Origin: Streptomyces microflavus
GTDB lineage: Bacteria; Actinomycetota; Actinomycetes; Streptomycetales; Streptomycetaceae
Length of the DNA: 64,000 bases
Reading direction: 5' to 3'
Assembly: GCF_014650075.1 (NCBI RefSeq)
Contig: NZ_BMUG01000003.1
Coordinates: forward strand, 1-64,000
The position numbers and the translations under genes are program-made. The notes beneath the pieces were generated by a model. It did no database searches and was not told the origin of the DNA. It saw nothing but the letters and a program-made list of their open reading frames with translations. Positions 50,895 through 60,159 of the stretch are shown one piece after another. How positions within the stretch are numbered: position 1 is the stretch's first letter; the number at the start of each line of letters is the position of its first letter.

Positions 50895-51521
50895 ATGTAC
50901 GACGTCTGTGTCGGGCTCGGCTACCACTGCGAGTCGACCTACCAGCTCCGCCGCATCACGGGCGTCGAGCGCGCCCACTTCTTCGACTGGCTCGACCTCG
51001 ACCTCGTCGCCGTGCGGGAGATCATCGAGGCCGACTTCGCCAACGTACTCCGCCCCGGCCTGAGCGAACCGTTCAGCAACGGCCTCTGCGTACGGGACCG
51101 GGGCTCGAACATCCGCTTCTTCCACGACTTCCACGCCCCGGAAGGCACCCCGCTGACCCCGGCGCTCATCGCCGAACAGCATTCCGGGGTCCGGGAGAAG
51201 TTCGCGTACCTCGCCGACCGCTGGCGGGCGCTGACGGCCTCCCGCTCCCGCGTCCTGTACGTCCACCACGACGCGTTCGACGAGAGCGGCGCCGACGACC
51301 TGGCGGCCCTGCACGGCCTCCTGCGCTCCCGCTACCCGGACCACGCCTTTGATCTCCTCTGGCTGCGCCGTACGCCCCCGGAGGACTCCGTCGCGCTCCC
51401 GCCCGGCATCACCTGGTCCACCGTCGCCGCCCAGCCGGGCCGCTGGGAGGGCAGCGACACGGCCTGGGACACCGCCCTCGCCCCGCTGGACATCCCCCGG
51501 GCCCCAGCGCCGGCGCCCTGA
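50895..51521 (+). CDS. DUF1796 family papain-like cysteine peptidase fold protein
   Basis: 208 residues starting MYDVCVGLGYHCESTYQLRR, the DUF1796 N-terminus with the putative catalytic Cys, followed by RAHFFDWLD and FFHDFHAPEG, and RVLYVHHDAFDE. The family is common beside glycosyl- and methyltransferases in polysaccharide loci and is of unknown substrate. It follows the NodS-like gene by 11 bases and precedes the PIG-L gene by 27, so all three are co-transcribed. Confidence 0.8.
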   Translation: MYDVCVGLGYHCESTYQLRRITGVERAHFFDWLDLDLVAVREIIEADFANVLRPGLSEPFSNGLCVRDRGSNIRFFHDFHAPEGTPLTPALIAEQHSGVREKFAYLADRWRALTASRSRVLYVHHDAFDESGADDLAALHGLLRSRYPDHAFDLLWLRRTPPEDSVALPPGITWSTVAAQPGRWEGSDTAWDTALAPLDIPRAPAPAP

Positions 51522-51548
51522 GACCACCCCCATCCCTCCGGAGGAACC

Positions 51549-52289
51549 GTGCCCGTACCGCCCCCCTGGCGCACCCTCGTCGTCTCCCCGCACTTCGACG
51601 ACGCCGCGCTCTCCCTCGCCGGGCTGCTGCCCACCCTGCCCGGCCCCCTCGCCGTCGTCACCGTCCACGGCGGGCCCCCGCCGCCCGGCGCCCCCGTCTC
51701 CTGGTGGGACAGCGTCTGCGGCTTCACCACCGCCGCCGAGGCCCACCGGGTCCGCAGCGCCGAGGACGCCCGCGCCTGCGAGCTGCTGGGCGCCGAGCAG
51801 GTCCTGATCGACCACCCCGACGGCCCGTACGTCACCGAGGGCGACGGACCGGACGCGCTCGACGCCCTCCTGGGCACCCTCGCCCCCACCACCCGGGTCC
51901 TCGTCCCGCTCGGCACCAACCAGCCCGACCACGAGGCCGTCCGGCTCCGCGCCGAACGCGCCCTCGCGGCGGCCGGAGCGCCCGTCCCCTGGGTCTACGC
52001 CGACCTGCCCTACACCGGGCACCTGCCGGAGTGGGGCACGCCCGAGGCGTCCGGGGCACTGGCCGCGAGCCAGAAGTGGGGCACCGCCTACCAGGAGCTC
52101 ACCCGCCGCCACCGGGTCACCGTCGAGCGCGAGCTGGTGCTCTCCGACGAGCAGTGGGCCGCCAAGCGCGCGGCGGTCCTCAGCCACGCCTCCCAGCTCG
52201 CCGCGCTCGCCCCCGACCACGGGAACTTTCTCGCCAGGTCCGGCCCTCTGCGCGCCGAGCTGATCTGGAGCCTGGCACCTCAAGGCTGA
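51549..52289 (+). CDS. PIG-L family N-acetylglucosaminyl deacetylase
   Basis: 246 residues. SPHFDDAALSLAG (about 13-25) is a variant of the PHPDDE metal-binding motif, and NQPDHEAVRLRAERAL holds the second histidine. It should be a zinc-dependent de-N-acetylase of a GlcNAc conjugate. CCGGAGGAACC gives a strong ribosome site before GTG 51549. Together with the NodS-like methyltransferase and DUF1796 protein it makes a small amino-sugar modification operon, possibly for a surface glycan or a small molecule (inference). Confidence 0.87.
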   Translation: MPVPPPWRTLVVSPHFDDAALSLAGLLPTLPGPLAVVTVHGGPPPPGAPVSWWDSVCGFTTAAEAHRVRSAEDARACELLGAEQVLIDHPDGPYVTEGDGPDALDALLGTLAPTTRVLVPLGTNQPDHEAVRLRAERALAAAGAPVPWVYADLPYTGHLPEWGTPEASGALAASQKWGTAYQELTRRHRVTVERELVLSDEQWAAKRAAVLSHASQLAALAPDHGNFLARSGPLRAELIWSLAPQG

Positions 52290-52305
52290 GCGCCCCGGAA
52301 CGCAC

Positions 52306-52339
52306 GAAGGCCCGGATGCCGGGGAGCATCCGGGCCTTC
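52306..52339. terminator. Strong terminator between PIG-L and pssA
   Basis: GAAGGCCCGGATGC (52306-52319) pairs perfectly with GCATCCGGGCCTTC (52326-52339) across a 6-base loop. It lies between convergent genes. Confidence 0.88.
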
Positions 52340-52389
52340 GCCCTGTTCTGCATGCGTAACGCTGTGTTCGTATCGCTGCGTACGTACCG

Positions 52390-53253
52390 CTACGGCAGCT
52401 GCGCCGCCCGCGCCTCACGCCGGTTGTCACGGAACGTGTTGACCCGTCGCGCCGTGGCGAAGAGCGGGATCACCGCACCGAGGACGACCTGGAGCGCACA
52501 GCCGGTCTGGAGCAGCAGCTGACCGCCCGGCGCGTCGAACGCCCACGCGGCGAGCAGCCCCATCGCGCCCACGATCCAGCTGAGCATCGCCACCGCGAGG
52601 ATGCCCCGCGGCTTGGGGTACTCGACCCGGCTCACCATCAGCCACGCCACTCCGATGATCGCGAGCAGCGTCGGGACGAAGGGCAGCTCCAGGAGCACGA
52701 TCGAGACGACCGTCAGCGCTCCGAAGGGGCTCGGCATGCCCTGGAACATGCCGTCCTTCAAGGTCACACAGGAGAATCTGGCCAGCCTGAGCACCACCGC
52801 CAGCAGCACGACGATCGCCGCCAGCGCCGACACCCGCTGGTGGGCGTCGTCCGCGACCATCCCGTACACGAGCACGAAGTAGGCCGGGGCGAGCCCGAAG
52901 CTGATGAGGTCGGAGAGGTTGTCCAGCTCGGCACCCATCGGCGAGGAGCGCAGCTTGCGTGCCACGAGCCCGTCGAAGAGGTCGAAGATCGCCGCCATCA
53001 GCATGAGGATCACGGCGGTGGCCGCCGAGTGGCGGGCCATGCCCGTCTCCTCGCTGCCCGTGAGGTGCGGGATGAGGATCCCGGTGGTGGTGAAGTACAC
53101 CGCCATGAATCCGCACGTGGCGTTACCGAGGGTGAGCGTGTCCGCTATCGACAGCCGCATCGACAGCGGCATGTCCTCCGCGCCGTCGGCGTCGCTCTCC
53201 TCGTCGGCTTCCGGCACCCAGCCGACCTTGGTATCCGGATCAACTACGGTCAA
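52390..53253 (-). CDS. pssA: CDP-diacylglycerol-serine O-phosphatidyltransferase
   Basis: 287 residues of CDP-alcohol phosphotransferase fold with the complete signature: DLFDGLVARKLRSSPMGAEL followed by DNLSD (about 92-116). About eight membrane segments follow an acidic N-terminal tail (DADGAEDMP). It makes phosphatidylserine from CDP-diacylglycerol at the membrane. It overlaps psd by 14 bases and is presumably co-translated with it. Confidence 0.95.
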   Translation of the reverse strand: MTVVDPDTKVGWVPEADEESDADGAEDMPLSMRLSIADTLTLGNATCGFMAVYFTTTGILIPHLTGSEETGMARHSAATAVILMLMAAIFDLFDGLVARKLRSSPMGAELDNLSDLISFGLAPAYFVLVYGMVADDAHQRVSALAAIVVLLAVVLRLARFSCVTLKDGMFQGMPSPFGALTVVSIVLLELPFVPTLLAIIGVAWLMVSRVEYPKPRGILAVAMLSWIVGAMGLLAAWAFDAPGGQLLLQTGCALQVVLGAVIPLFATARRVNTFRDNRREARAAQLP

Positions 53254-53887
53254 TTCGAGTCACCCCCGCGGTGGTGGCCTGGCCGACCTCGACCGCGACA
53301 TCGATACCTTCCGGAAGGTAGATGTCGACGCGCGAGCCGAAGCGGATCAGGCCGATGCGCTCGCCCTGCTCCACCTTCGTGCCCTGGGGGAGGTACGGCA
53401 CGATCCGACGGGCGACCGCTCCTGCGATCTGCACCATCTCGATGTCGCCGAGCTCGGTGTCGAAGTGCCAGACAACGCGCTCGTTGTTCTCGCTCTCCTT
53501 GTTGAACGCCGGGACGAACCCGCCCGGGATGTGCTCGACCGACGTCACGGTGCCCGCCAGCGGTGCGCGGTTGACGTGGACGTTGAGCGGGCTCATGAAG
53601 ATGGCGACCCGGGTGCGCCCGTCCTTCCACGGCATGATGCTCTGCACCACACCGTCGGCCGGGGAGATGACCCGGCCTTCGGCGATCTCGCGCTCGGGGT
53701 CACGGAAGAACCACAGCATGCCCGCCGCGAGCGCGGTGGTGGGCACAGCCACTGCTGCCCAGCGCCCGGACTTGCGGGCGCGAGCGAGGCTGAGGGCTGC
53801 GGTGGCGACGGTCGGGAGGAGCCACGGCGATGCTCCGCGTGCGATGCGGACCCCGCCGCGGGGTGCGGAGGTAGGGCTGTCGGGCAT
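53240..53887 (-). CDS. psd: Phosphatidylserine decarboxylase proenzyme
   Basis: 215 residues, the short bacterial (type II) form. FFRDPEREI and ISPADGVVQSI are conserved, MSPLNVHVNRAP contains the family His, and RFGSRVDIYLP holds the Gly-Ser at which self-cleavage creates the pyruvoyl cofactor. One or two membrane segments are near the N-terminus (WAAVAVPTTALAAGMLWF). ATG 53887, with GAAGG upstream, is preferred over the frame beginning 90 bases earlier. It turns phosphatidylserine into phosphatidylethanolamine. Confidence 0.94.
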   Translation of the reverse strand: MPDSPTSAPRGGVRIARGASPWLLPTVATAALSLARARKSGRWAAVAVPTTALAAGMLWFFRDPEREIAEGRVISPADGVVQSIMPWKDGRTRVAIFMSPLNVHVNRAPLAGTVTSVEHIPGGFVPAFNKESENNERVVWHFDTELGDIEMVQIAGAVARRIVPYLPQGTKVEQGERIGLIRFGSRVDIYLPEGIDVAVEVGQATTAGVTRIDRS

Positions 53888-54067
53888 GGATGACCTTCGT
53901 AGCGGATGATGCCGCGCTGGCAACGGGGGACGGCGGCTTTCCGAAGATGCTATCGGTTGCCGGGCGCAACTGGGCAAGCCAGCAGCCGAGTCGGACTGTC
54001 GAACGCCGCCCGTCGAGGGTGACCCGGTGTGATGTTCTTCGCCACCAAATCACCCTGAATCGGACAA

Positions 54068-55273
54068 TCAGCCCTGGAATCGGTACTCCTCCAGGAGTCG
54101 CCGGCCAATGATCATTTTCTGGATCTCGGCGGTACCTTCACCGATCAGCAGCATCGGGGCCTCGCGGTAGAGGCGCTCGATCTCGTACTCCTTGGAGAAG
54201 CCGTAACCGCCGTGGATACGGAAGGCGTCCTCGACGACTTCCTTGCAGTACTCGGAGGCGAGGTACTTCGCCATCCCTGCCTCCAGGTCGTTACGTTCCC
54301 CGGAGTCCTTTTTGCGTGCCGCATTCACCATCATCGCATGGGCGGCTTCGACCTTGGTGGCCATTTCAGCCAATTTGAACTGGATCGCCTGGTGCTCCGC
54401 GATCGGTTTGCCGAAGGTGTGGCGCTGCTGGGCGTACGAAACACCCAGCTCGAATGCACGCTGAGCGACGCCGCAACCACGTGCGGCGACATTCACCCGG
54501 CCGACCTCGACACCGTCCATCATTTGGTAAAACCCTCGGCCGGTCGTGCCCCCGAGGACCCGATTGGCCGGAATGCGCAGGTCGTCCATGATGAGCTCGG
54601 TCGTGTCGACGCCCTTGTAGCCCATCTTGTCGATCTTCCCGGGGATGGTCAGGCCGGGCCGGACCTCTCCGAAGCCGGGCTCCTTCTCGATGAGGAAGGT
54701 CGTCATCGACTTGTGGGGCGGGGTGCCCTCGGGGTGGCCTTCGTCACTCCGGCAGAGAACGGCCACCAGATTGGACGTTCCGCCGTTGGTCAGCCACATC
54801 TTCTGGCCGTTGAGAACGTACTCGTCGCCGTCCCTGACGCCCTTCGACGAGATCGCCGAGACATCGGAACCGAGCGCCGGCTCCGACATCGAGAACGCGC
54901 CCCGCACCTCGCCCAGCGCCATCCGCGGCAGGAACGTGTCCCTCTGCTCCTGGGTGCCGTGCTGCTTGAGCATGTAGGCCACGATGAAATGCGTGTTGAT
55001 GATCCCCGACACGCTCATCCAGCCGCGCGCGATCTCCTCCACGCACAGCGCGTAGGTGAGCAGCGACTCTCCCAGACCCCCGTACTCCTCGGGGATCATC
55101 AGCCCGAACAGGCCGAGTTCCTTGAGCCCCTCCACGATTTCCGTGGGGTACTCGTCGCGGTGCTCCAGCTGGGTCGCGACCGGAATGATCTCCTTGTCGA
55201 CGAAATCCCGGACCGTGGCAAGGATTTCCCGCTGGATGTCGTTCAGACCGGCGGTCTGGGCGAGTCGCGTCAT
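54068..55273 (-). CDS. Acyl-CoA dehydrogenase, likely methylsuccinyl-CoA dehydrogenase
   Basis: 401 residues, complete acyl-CoA dehydrogenase fold. AFSMSEPALGSDVSA (about 131-145) and the FAD-binding region NGQKMWLTNGGTSN are standard; the catalytic glutamate is in HGGYGFSKEYEIERLYREAP (about 355-374), and QTVG-type QRHTFGKPIAEHQAIQFKLAEM precedes. It is the last gene of the ccr operon in the position of methylsuccinyl-CoA dehydrogenase, oxidising (2S)-methylsuccinyl-CoA to mesaconyl-CoA and passing electrons to ETF, whose gene etfB has the same operator. The 49-base gap from the MaoC gene contains a good ribosome site (AGGAGA). Confidence 0.9.
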   Translation of the reverse strand: MTRLAQTAGLNDIQREILATVRDFVDKEIIPVATQLEHRDEYPTEIVEGLKELGLFGLMIPEEYGGLGESLLTYALCVEEIARGWMSVSGIINTHFIVAYMLKQHGTQEQRDTFLPRMALGEVRGAFSMSEPALGSDVSAISSKGVRDGDEYVLNGQKMWLTNGGTSNLVAVLCRSDEGHPEGTPPHKSMTTFLIEKEPGFGEVRPGLTIPGKIDKMGYKGVDTTELIMDDLRIPANRVLGGTTGRGFYQMMDGVEVGRVNVAARGCGVAQRAFELGVSYAQQRHTFGKPIAEHQAIQFKLAEMATKVEAAHAMMVNAARKKDSGERNDLEAGMAKYLASEYCKEVVEDAFRIHGGYGFSKEYEIERLYREAPMLLIGEGTAEIQKMIIGRRLLEEYRFQG

Positions 55274-55322
55274 GGCTGCTTCTCCTGTGGCTTCACGCGG
55301 ATGGCCTTAAGGCTTCAGACAG

Positions 55323-55826
55323 TTACTTGGCGGGCGTCGGGCGGCCGGGCTGTTCCCCGCCGCGCTCCTTGATGTACGTCTCGGTGGGGACCATCACCTT
55401 GCGCCGGAACACGCAGACGACCGTGCCGTCCTGCTTGTAACCCTTGGTCTCCACGTAAACGATCCCGCGGTCGTTCTTCGACTTCGAAGGCGTCTTGTCC
55501 AGCACGGTCGTCTCGCCGTAGATCGTGTCGCCGTGGAAGGTTGGCGCGATGTGCTTGAGCGATTCGACCTCCAGGTTGGCGATGGCCTTTCCGGAGACGT
55601 CCGGCACCGACATGCCGAGCAGCAGCGAGTAGACGTAGTTCCCGACGACGACGTTCTTCCCGAAGTCGGTCGTGCTCTCCGCGTAGTTGCTGTCCATGTG
55701 GAGCGGATGGTGATTCATGGTCAGCAGGCAGAAGAGGTGGTCGTCGTATTCCGTGACCGTCTTTCCGGGCCAGTGCTTGTAGACGGCACCGACCTCGAAC
55801 TCCTCAAAGGTGCGTCCGAACTGCAT
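55323..55826 (-). CDS. MaoC-family hydratase, likely mesaconyl-CoA hydratase
   Basis: 167 residues, single hot-dog domain. The active-site pattern of MaoC/mesaconyl-CoA hydratases is visible: LFCLLTMNHHPLHMDSNYAE (Asp and His of the hydratase motif at about 39-45), NYVYSLLLGMSV, and HGDTIYGETTVL. It should hydrate mesaconyl-C1-CoA to beta-methylmalyl-CoA in the ethylmalonyl-CoA pathway. ATG 55826 lies two bases after the upstream stop (TGATCATG), so translation is coupled. Confidence 0.9.
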   Translation of the reverse strand: MQFGRTFEEFEVGAVYKHWPGKTVTEYDDHLFCLLTMNHHPLHMDSNYAESTTDFGKNVVVGNYVYSLLLGMSVPDVSGKAIANLEVESLKHIAPTFHGDTIYGETTVLDKTPSKSKNDRGIVYVETKGYKQDGTVVCVFRRKVMVPTETYIKERGGEQPGRPTPAK

Positions 55827-55828
55827 GA

Positions 55829-56803
55829 TCAGGCCTCCGGGGCTTCGAACTTGGAGGTGCGCTGCATTCCGGCGGCCCGGCCCTTGCCCGCGATGACCAG
55901 GGCCATCTTGCGGCTGGCCTCGTCGATCATCTCGTCGCCGAGCATCGCGGAGCCCTTCTTGCCGCCCTCCTCGGAGGTGCACCAGTCGTAGGCGTCGAGG
56001 ATCAGCTCGGCGTGGTCGTAGTCCTCCTGCGAGGGCGAGAACACCTCGTTGGCCGCGTCGACCTGACCCGGGTGCAGCACCCACTTGCCGTCGAAGCCGA
56101 GGGCGGCGGCGCGGCCGGCCACCTCGCGGTAGGCGTCCACGTCACGGATCTGGAGGAACGGGCCGTCGATCGCCTGGAGATCGTGCGTACGGGCCGCCAT
56201 CAGGATGCGCATCAGGATGTAGTGGTACGCGTCCGCCGGGTAGCCGGGCGGCTGCTGGCCGACGACCAGGGTCTTCATGTTGATCGAGGCCATGAAGTCG
56301 GCCGGGCCGAAGATCAGCGTCTCCAGGCGGGGCGAGGCGGCGGCGATGTCGTCGATGTTCACCAGGCCCTTGGCGTTCTCGATCTGCGCCTCGATGCCGA
56401 TCTTCCCGACCTCGAAGCCCATCGTCTTCTCGATCTGGGTCAGCAGCAGGTCCAGCGCCACAACCTGCTGGGCGTCCTGGACCTTCGGCAGCATGATGCA
56501 GTCGAGGTTGGGGCCCGCGCCCTCGACGACCGTGATGACGTCCCGGTACGTCCAGTGCGTCGTCCAGTCGTTGACCCGGACGACCCGGGTCTTGCCGCTC
56601 CAGTCACCGTTGTTCAGCGCGTCCACGATGTGGTGGCGGGCGCCCTCCTTGGCGAGGGGCGCACAGGCGTCCTCCAGGTCCAGGAAGACCTGGTCGGCCG
56701 GGAGGCCCTGGGCCTTCTCCAGGAAGCGCGGGTTGGAACCCGGCACGGCCAGACACGAACGCCGGGGGCGCAGCCGGTTCACGGGGGTGGTGGGCGTGGT
56801 CAT
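55829..56803 (-). CDS. CitE-like lyase, likely malyl-/beta-methylmalyl-CoA lyase
   Basis: 324 residues of the HpcH/HpaI-CitE TIM-barrel family. FLDLEDACAPLAKEGAR (about 38-54) with the metal-binding Asp/Glu, VRVNDWTT, IGIEAQIENAKGLVNID with the second acidic ligand, and FGPADFMASINM (about 180-191) are all present. In this operon it cleaves beta-methylmalyl-CoA to glyoxylate and propionyl-CoA. The ATG overlaps the mutase stop (ATGA). Confidence 0.92.
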   Translation of the reverse strand: MTTPTTPVNRLRPRRSCLAVPGSNPRFLEKAQGLPADQVFLDLEDACAPLAKEGARHHIVDALNNGDWSGKTRVVRVNDWTTHWTYRDVITVVEGAGPNLDCIMLPKVQDAQQVVALDLLLTQIEKTMGFEVGKIGIEAQIENAKGLVNIDDIAAASPRLETLIFGPADFMASINMKTLVVGQQPPGYPADAYHYILMRILMAARTHDLQAIDGPFLQIRDVDAYREVAGRAAALGFDGKWVLHPGQVDAANEVFSPSQEDYDHAELILDAYDWCTSEEGGKKGSAMLGDEMIDEASRKMALVIAGKGRAAGMQRTSKFEAPEA

Positions 56804-58812
56804 GCGGAGACCTCCAGAGGGTCGAGCTTGTTCGCTTTCCGGATCTCGTCGACGATACGGCCGATGATCTCCGTGATACCGAAGTCCTTCGGGGTGAAGA
56901 CGGCGGCCACACCGGCTTCGATGAGCGCAGCCGCGTCGGCCGGTGGGATGATGCCGCCCGCGATCACCGGAATGTCCGGCGCCCCGGCCTCGCGCAGCCG
57001 GTGCAGCACATCGGGCACCAGCTCCGCGTGTGAGCCGGACAGGATCGACAGCCCCACGCAGTGCACGTCCTCGGCGATCGCCGCGTCGGTGATCTGCTCG
57101 GGGGTCAGCCGGATCCCCTGGTAGACCACCTCGAAGCCGGCGTCCCTCGCCCGTACGGCGATCTGCTCGGCCCCGTTGGAGTGCCCGTCCAGGCCCGGCT
57201 TGCCGACCAGCAGGCGCAGCCGTCCCACGCCCATCTCGTCGGCGGTGCGGGTGACCTTCTCGCGGACCAGGGCGAGCGGGGTGCCCGCCTCCGCGGTGAC
57301 CGCGACCGGGGCCGAGGAGACCCCGGTGGGGGCGCGGAACTCGCCGAAGACGTCCCGCAGCGCCCAGGACCACTCGCCGGTGGTGACGCCCGCGCGGGCG
57401 CACTCGACGGTGGCCTCCATCATGTTCTCGGTGCCCGCGGCGGCCTTCTTCAGCGCGGCCAGCGCCTCCGTCGCGCGCGCCTCGTCGCGGTTGTCCCGCC
57501 ACTCGTGGAGGGCGGCGACGACCCGGGCCTCGTTCTCGGGGTCGACGGTCATGATCGCGCCGTCGAGGTCGGAGGTGAGCGGGTTGGGTTCGGTCGTCTC
57601 GTAGATGTTGACGCCGACGATCTTCTCCTCGCCGCCCTCGATCCGGGCCCGCCGCGCCGCGTGCGAGGAGACCAGCTCGGACTTGAGGTAGCCGGACTCG
57701 ACGGCCGCCATCGCGCCGCCCATCTGCTGGATCCGGTCGATCTCCGCGAGCGACTCCTCGACCAGGGACTCCACCTTGGCCTCGATGACGTGCGACCCGG
57801 CGAAGATGTCCTCGTACTCCAGCAGATCGCTCTCGTGCGCCAGCACCTGCTGGATCCGCAGCGACCACTGCTGGTCCCAGGGCCGGGGCAGCCCCAGCGC
57901 CTCGTTCCAGGCGGGGAGCTGCACGGCGCGGGCGCGGGCGTCCTTGGAGAGGGTGACTGCCAGCATCTCCAGCACGATGCGCTGGACGTTGTTCTCCGGC
58001 TGCGCCTCGGTCAGGCCGAGGGAGTTGACCTGGACGCCGTAGCGGAAGCGGCGCTGCTTGGGGTTGGTGATGCCGTACCGCTCACGGGTGACGCGGTCCC
58101 AGATGCGGCCGAAGGCGCGCATCTTGCACATCTCCTCGATGAAGCGGACGCCCGCGTTCACGAAGAACGAGATCCGGGCGACCACATCACCGAACTTCTC
58201 CTCCGGCACCTGCCCCGAGTCGCGGACCGCGTCGAGCACCGCGATGGCGGTCGACATGGCGTACGCGATCTCCTGGACCGGGGTGGCCCCCGCCTCCTGG
58301 AGGTGGTAGCTGCAGATGTTGATCGGGTTCCACTTGGGGATGCGGTTGACCGTGTACGTGATCATGTCGGTGGTCAGCCGCAGCGAGGGCACCGGCGGGA
58401 AGACGTGCGTCCCGCGCGAGAGGTACTCCTTCACGATGTCGTTCTGCGTGGTCCCCTGGAGCTTGTCGGGGTCGGCCCCCTGCTCCTCCGCGACCACCTG
58501 GTAGAGCGCCAGCAGCCACATGGCGGTCGCGTTGATCGTCATCGAGGTGTTCATCTGCTCCAGGGGGATGTCCTGGAACAGCCGGCGCATGTCACCGAGG
58601 TGGGAGACGGGAACACCGACGCGGCCCACCTCGCCGCGGGCGAGAATGTGGTCCGGGTCGTATCCGGTCTGCGTCGGCAGATCGAAGGCGACCGAGAGAC
58701 CCGTCTGGCCCTTGGCGAGGTTGCGGCGGTACAGCTCGTTGGACGCCTCGGCGGTCGAGTGACCGGCGTACGTCCGCATGAGCCAGGGCCGGTCCTTCTG
58801 ACGTTCGTTCAT
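56800..58812 (-). CDS. meaA: Adenosylcobalamin-dependent ethylmalonyl-CoA mutase (MeaA)
   Basis: 670 residues. The N-terminal substrate domain starts RPWLMRTYAGHSTAEASNELYRRNLA and contains TQTGYDPDHILARGEVGRVGVPVS, the ethylmalonyl-CoA-mutase clade pattern; the C-terminal B12 domain has GKPGLDGHSNGAEQIA (about 550-566), with the cobalt-ligand histidine of the Asp-x-His-x2-Gly motif. It is shorter than methylmalonyl-CoA mutases as expected. It isomerises ethylmalonyl-CoA to methylsuccinyl-CoA. GAGG of its ribosome site overlaps the ccr stop, nine bases before the ATG. Confidence 0.94.
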   Translation of the reverse strand: MNERQKDRPWLMRTYAGHSTAEASNELYRRNLAKGQTGLSVAFDLPTQTGYDPDHILARGEVGRVGVPVSHLGDMRRLFQDIPLEQMNTSMTINATAMWLLALYQVVAEEQGADPDKLQGTTQNDIVKEYLSRGTHVFPPVPSLRLTTDMITYTVNRIPKWNPINICSYHLQEAGATPVQEIAYAMSTAIAVLDAVRDSGQVPEEKFGDVVARISFFVNAGVRFIEEMCKMRAFGRIWDRVTRERYGITNPKQRRFRYGVQVNSLGLTEAQPENNVQRIVLEMLAVTLSKDARARAVQLPAWNEALGLPRPWDQQWSLRIQQVLAHESDLLEYEDIFAGSHVIEAKVESLVEESLAEIDRIQQMGGAMAAVESGYLKSELVSSHAARRARIEGGEEKIVGVNIYETTEPNPLTSDLDGAIMTVDPENEARVVAALHEWRDNRDEARATEALAALKKAAAGTENMMEATVECARAGVTTGEWSWALRDVFGEFRAPTGVSSAPVAVTAEAGTPLALVREKVTRTADEMGVGRLRLLVGKPGLDGHSNGAEQIAVRARDAGFEVVYQGIRLTPEQITDAAIAEDVHCVGLSILSGSHAELVPDVLHRLREAGAPDIPVIAGGIIPPADAAALIEAGVAAVFTPKDFGITEIIGRIVDEIRKANKLDPLEVSA

Positions 58813-58821
58813 CGGAGAACC

Positions 58822-60159
58822 TCAGACGTTGCGGAAGCGGTTGATGGCGTCGATGTGCTGCTCGCGCATTTCCTCGTTGCGCACGCCCAGACCCTCGCGG
58901 GGCGCCAGTGCCAGGACGCCGACCTTGCCCTGGTGGACGTTGCGGTGGACGTCGTGGGCGGCCTGTCCCGTGTCCTCCAGGGAGTAGACCTTGGAGAGGG
59001 TGGGGTGGATCTTGCCCTTGGCGATGAGCCGGTTCGCCTCCCACGCCTCGCGGTAGTTGGCGAAGTGGGAGCCGATGATCCGCTTGAGCGACATCCACAG
59101 GTAGCGGTTGTCGTACTCGTGGTTGAAGCCCGAGGTGGAGGCGCAGGTGACGATGGTGCCGCCCTTGCGGGTGACGTAGACGCTCGCGCCGAAGGTCTCA
59201 CGGCCGGGGTGCTCGAAGACGATGTCGACGTCCTCGCCGCCGGTCAGCTCGCGGATGCGCTTGCCGAGCCGCTTCCACTCCTTGGGGTCCTGGGTGTGCT
59301 CGTCCTTCCAGAACTTGTACCCCTCGGCGTTGCGGTCGATGACCGCCTCCGCGCCCATCGCCCGGCAGATGTCGGCCTTCTCCGGGCTGGAGACGACACA
59401 GATCGGGTTGGCGCCGCCGGCCAGCGCGAACTGGGTGGCGTACGAGCCGAGTCCGCCGCTGGCGCCCCAGATCAGCACGTTGTCGCCCTGCTTCATGCCC
59501 GCGCCGTTGCGCGAGACGAGCTGGCGGTACGCGGTCGAGTTGACCAGGCCCGGCGATGCGGCCTCCTCCCAGCTCAGGTGCTGGGGCTTGGGCATCAGCT
59601 GGTTGGACTTCACGAGCGCGATCTCGGCGAGCCCGCCGAAGTTGGTCTCGAAGCCCCAGATGCGCTGCTCGGGGTCGAGCATCGTGTCGTTGTGCCCGTC
59701 GGAGGACTCCAGCTCCACGGAGAGGCAGTGCGCGACGACCTCGTCACCCGGGTTCCAGGCGTTCACGCCGGGGCCGGTGCGCAGGACGACGCCCGCCAGG
59801 TCGGAGCCGATGACGTGGTAGGGCAGGTCGTGGCGCTTGCTGAGCTCGCTGAGCTTTCCGTACCGCTCCAGGAAGCCGAAGGTGGACACCGGCTCGAAGA
59901 TCGAGGTCCAGACGGAGTTGTAATTCACCGAACTGGCCATCACGGCGACGAGGGCCTCGCCGGGGCCGAGTTCGGGGACCGGGACCTCGTCCAGGTGGAG
60001 CGACTTGCGGGGGTCCTTGTCACGGGAGTCGAGCCCCGCGAACATCTCCGCCTCGTCCTTGTGCACGGTGATCGCGCGGTAGGACTCGGGGAGGGACAGG
60101 GCCGCGAAGTCCGCGGCGGTGCTGTCCTGCGACTGAATCGCGTCCAGGATTTCCTTCAC
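58822..60159 (-). CDS. ccr: Crotonyl-CoA carboxylase/reductase
   Basis: 445 residues of MDR fold: IGSDLAGVVLRTGPGVNAWNPGDEVVAH (in two parts, about 115-145), the NADP loop IWGASGGLGSYATQFALAGGAN (about 221-242), then FEHPGRETFGASVYVTRKGG. The residues that bind CO2 in Ccr (Asn in NEHPGRE-type region, here FEHPGRE, and the later Glu/His) are broadly conserved. It reductively carboxylates crotonyl-CoA to ethylmalonyl-CoA, the entry into the pathway and a source of ethylmalonyl extender units. GTG 60159 has GGAGG seven bases away. It is the first gene of the operon, with a leader of about 220 bases. Confidence 0.95.
   Translation of the reverse strand: MKEILDAIQSQDSTAADFAALSLPESYRAITVHKDEAEMFAGLDSRDKDPRKSLHLDEVPVPELGPGEALVAVMASSVNYNSVWTSIFEPVSTFGFLERYGKLSELSKRHDLPYHVIGSDLAGVVLRTGPGVNAWNPGDEVVAHCLSVELESSDGHNDTMLDPEQRIWGFETNFGGLAEIALVKSNQLMPKPQHLSWEEAASPGLVNSTAYRQLVSRNGAGMKQGDNVLIWGASGGLGSYATQFALAGGANPICVVSSPEKADICRAMGAEAVIDRNAEGYKFWKDEHTQDPKEWKRLGKRIRELTGGEDVDIVFEHPGRETFGASVYVTRKGGTIVTCASTSGFNHEYDNRYLWMSLKRIIGSHFANYREAWEANRLIAKGKIHPTLSKVYSLEDTGQAAHDVHRNVHQGKVGVLALAPREGLGVRNEEMREQHIDAINRFRNV

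Noticed and set aside
53888..54067. AGGGTGA/TCACCCT (54016-54056) as a terminator of the ccr operon
   Set aside because: Only a 7-bp stem around a 27-base loop; too weak to call.
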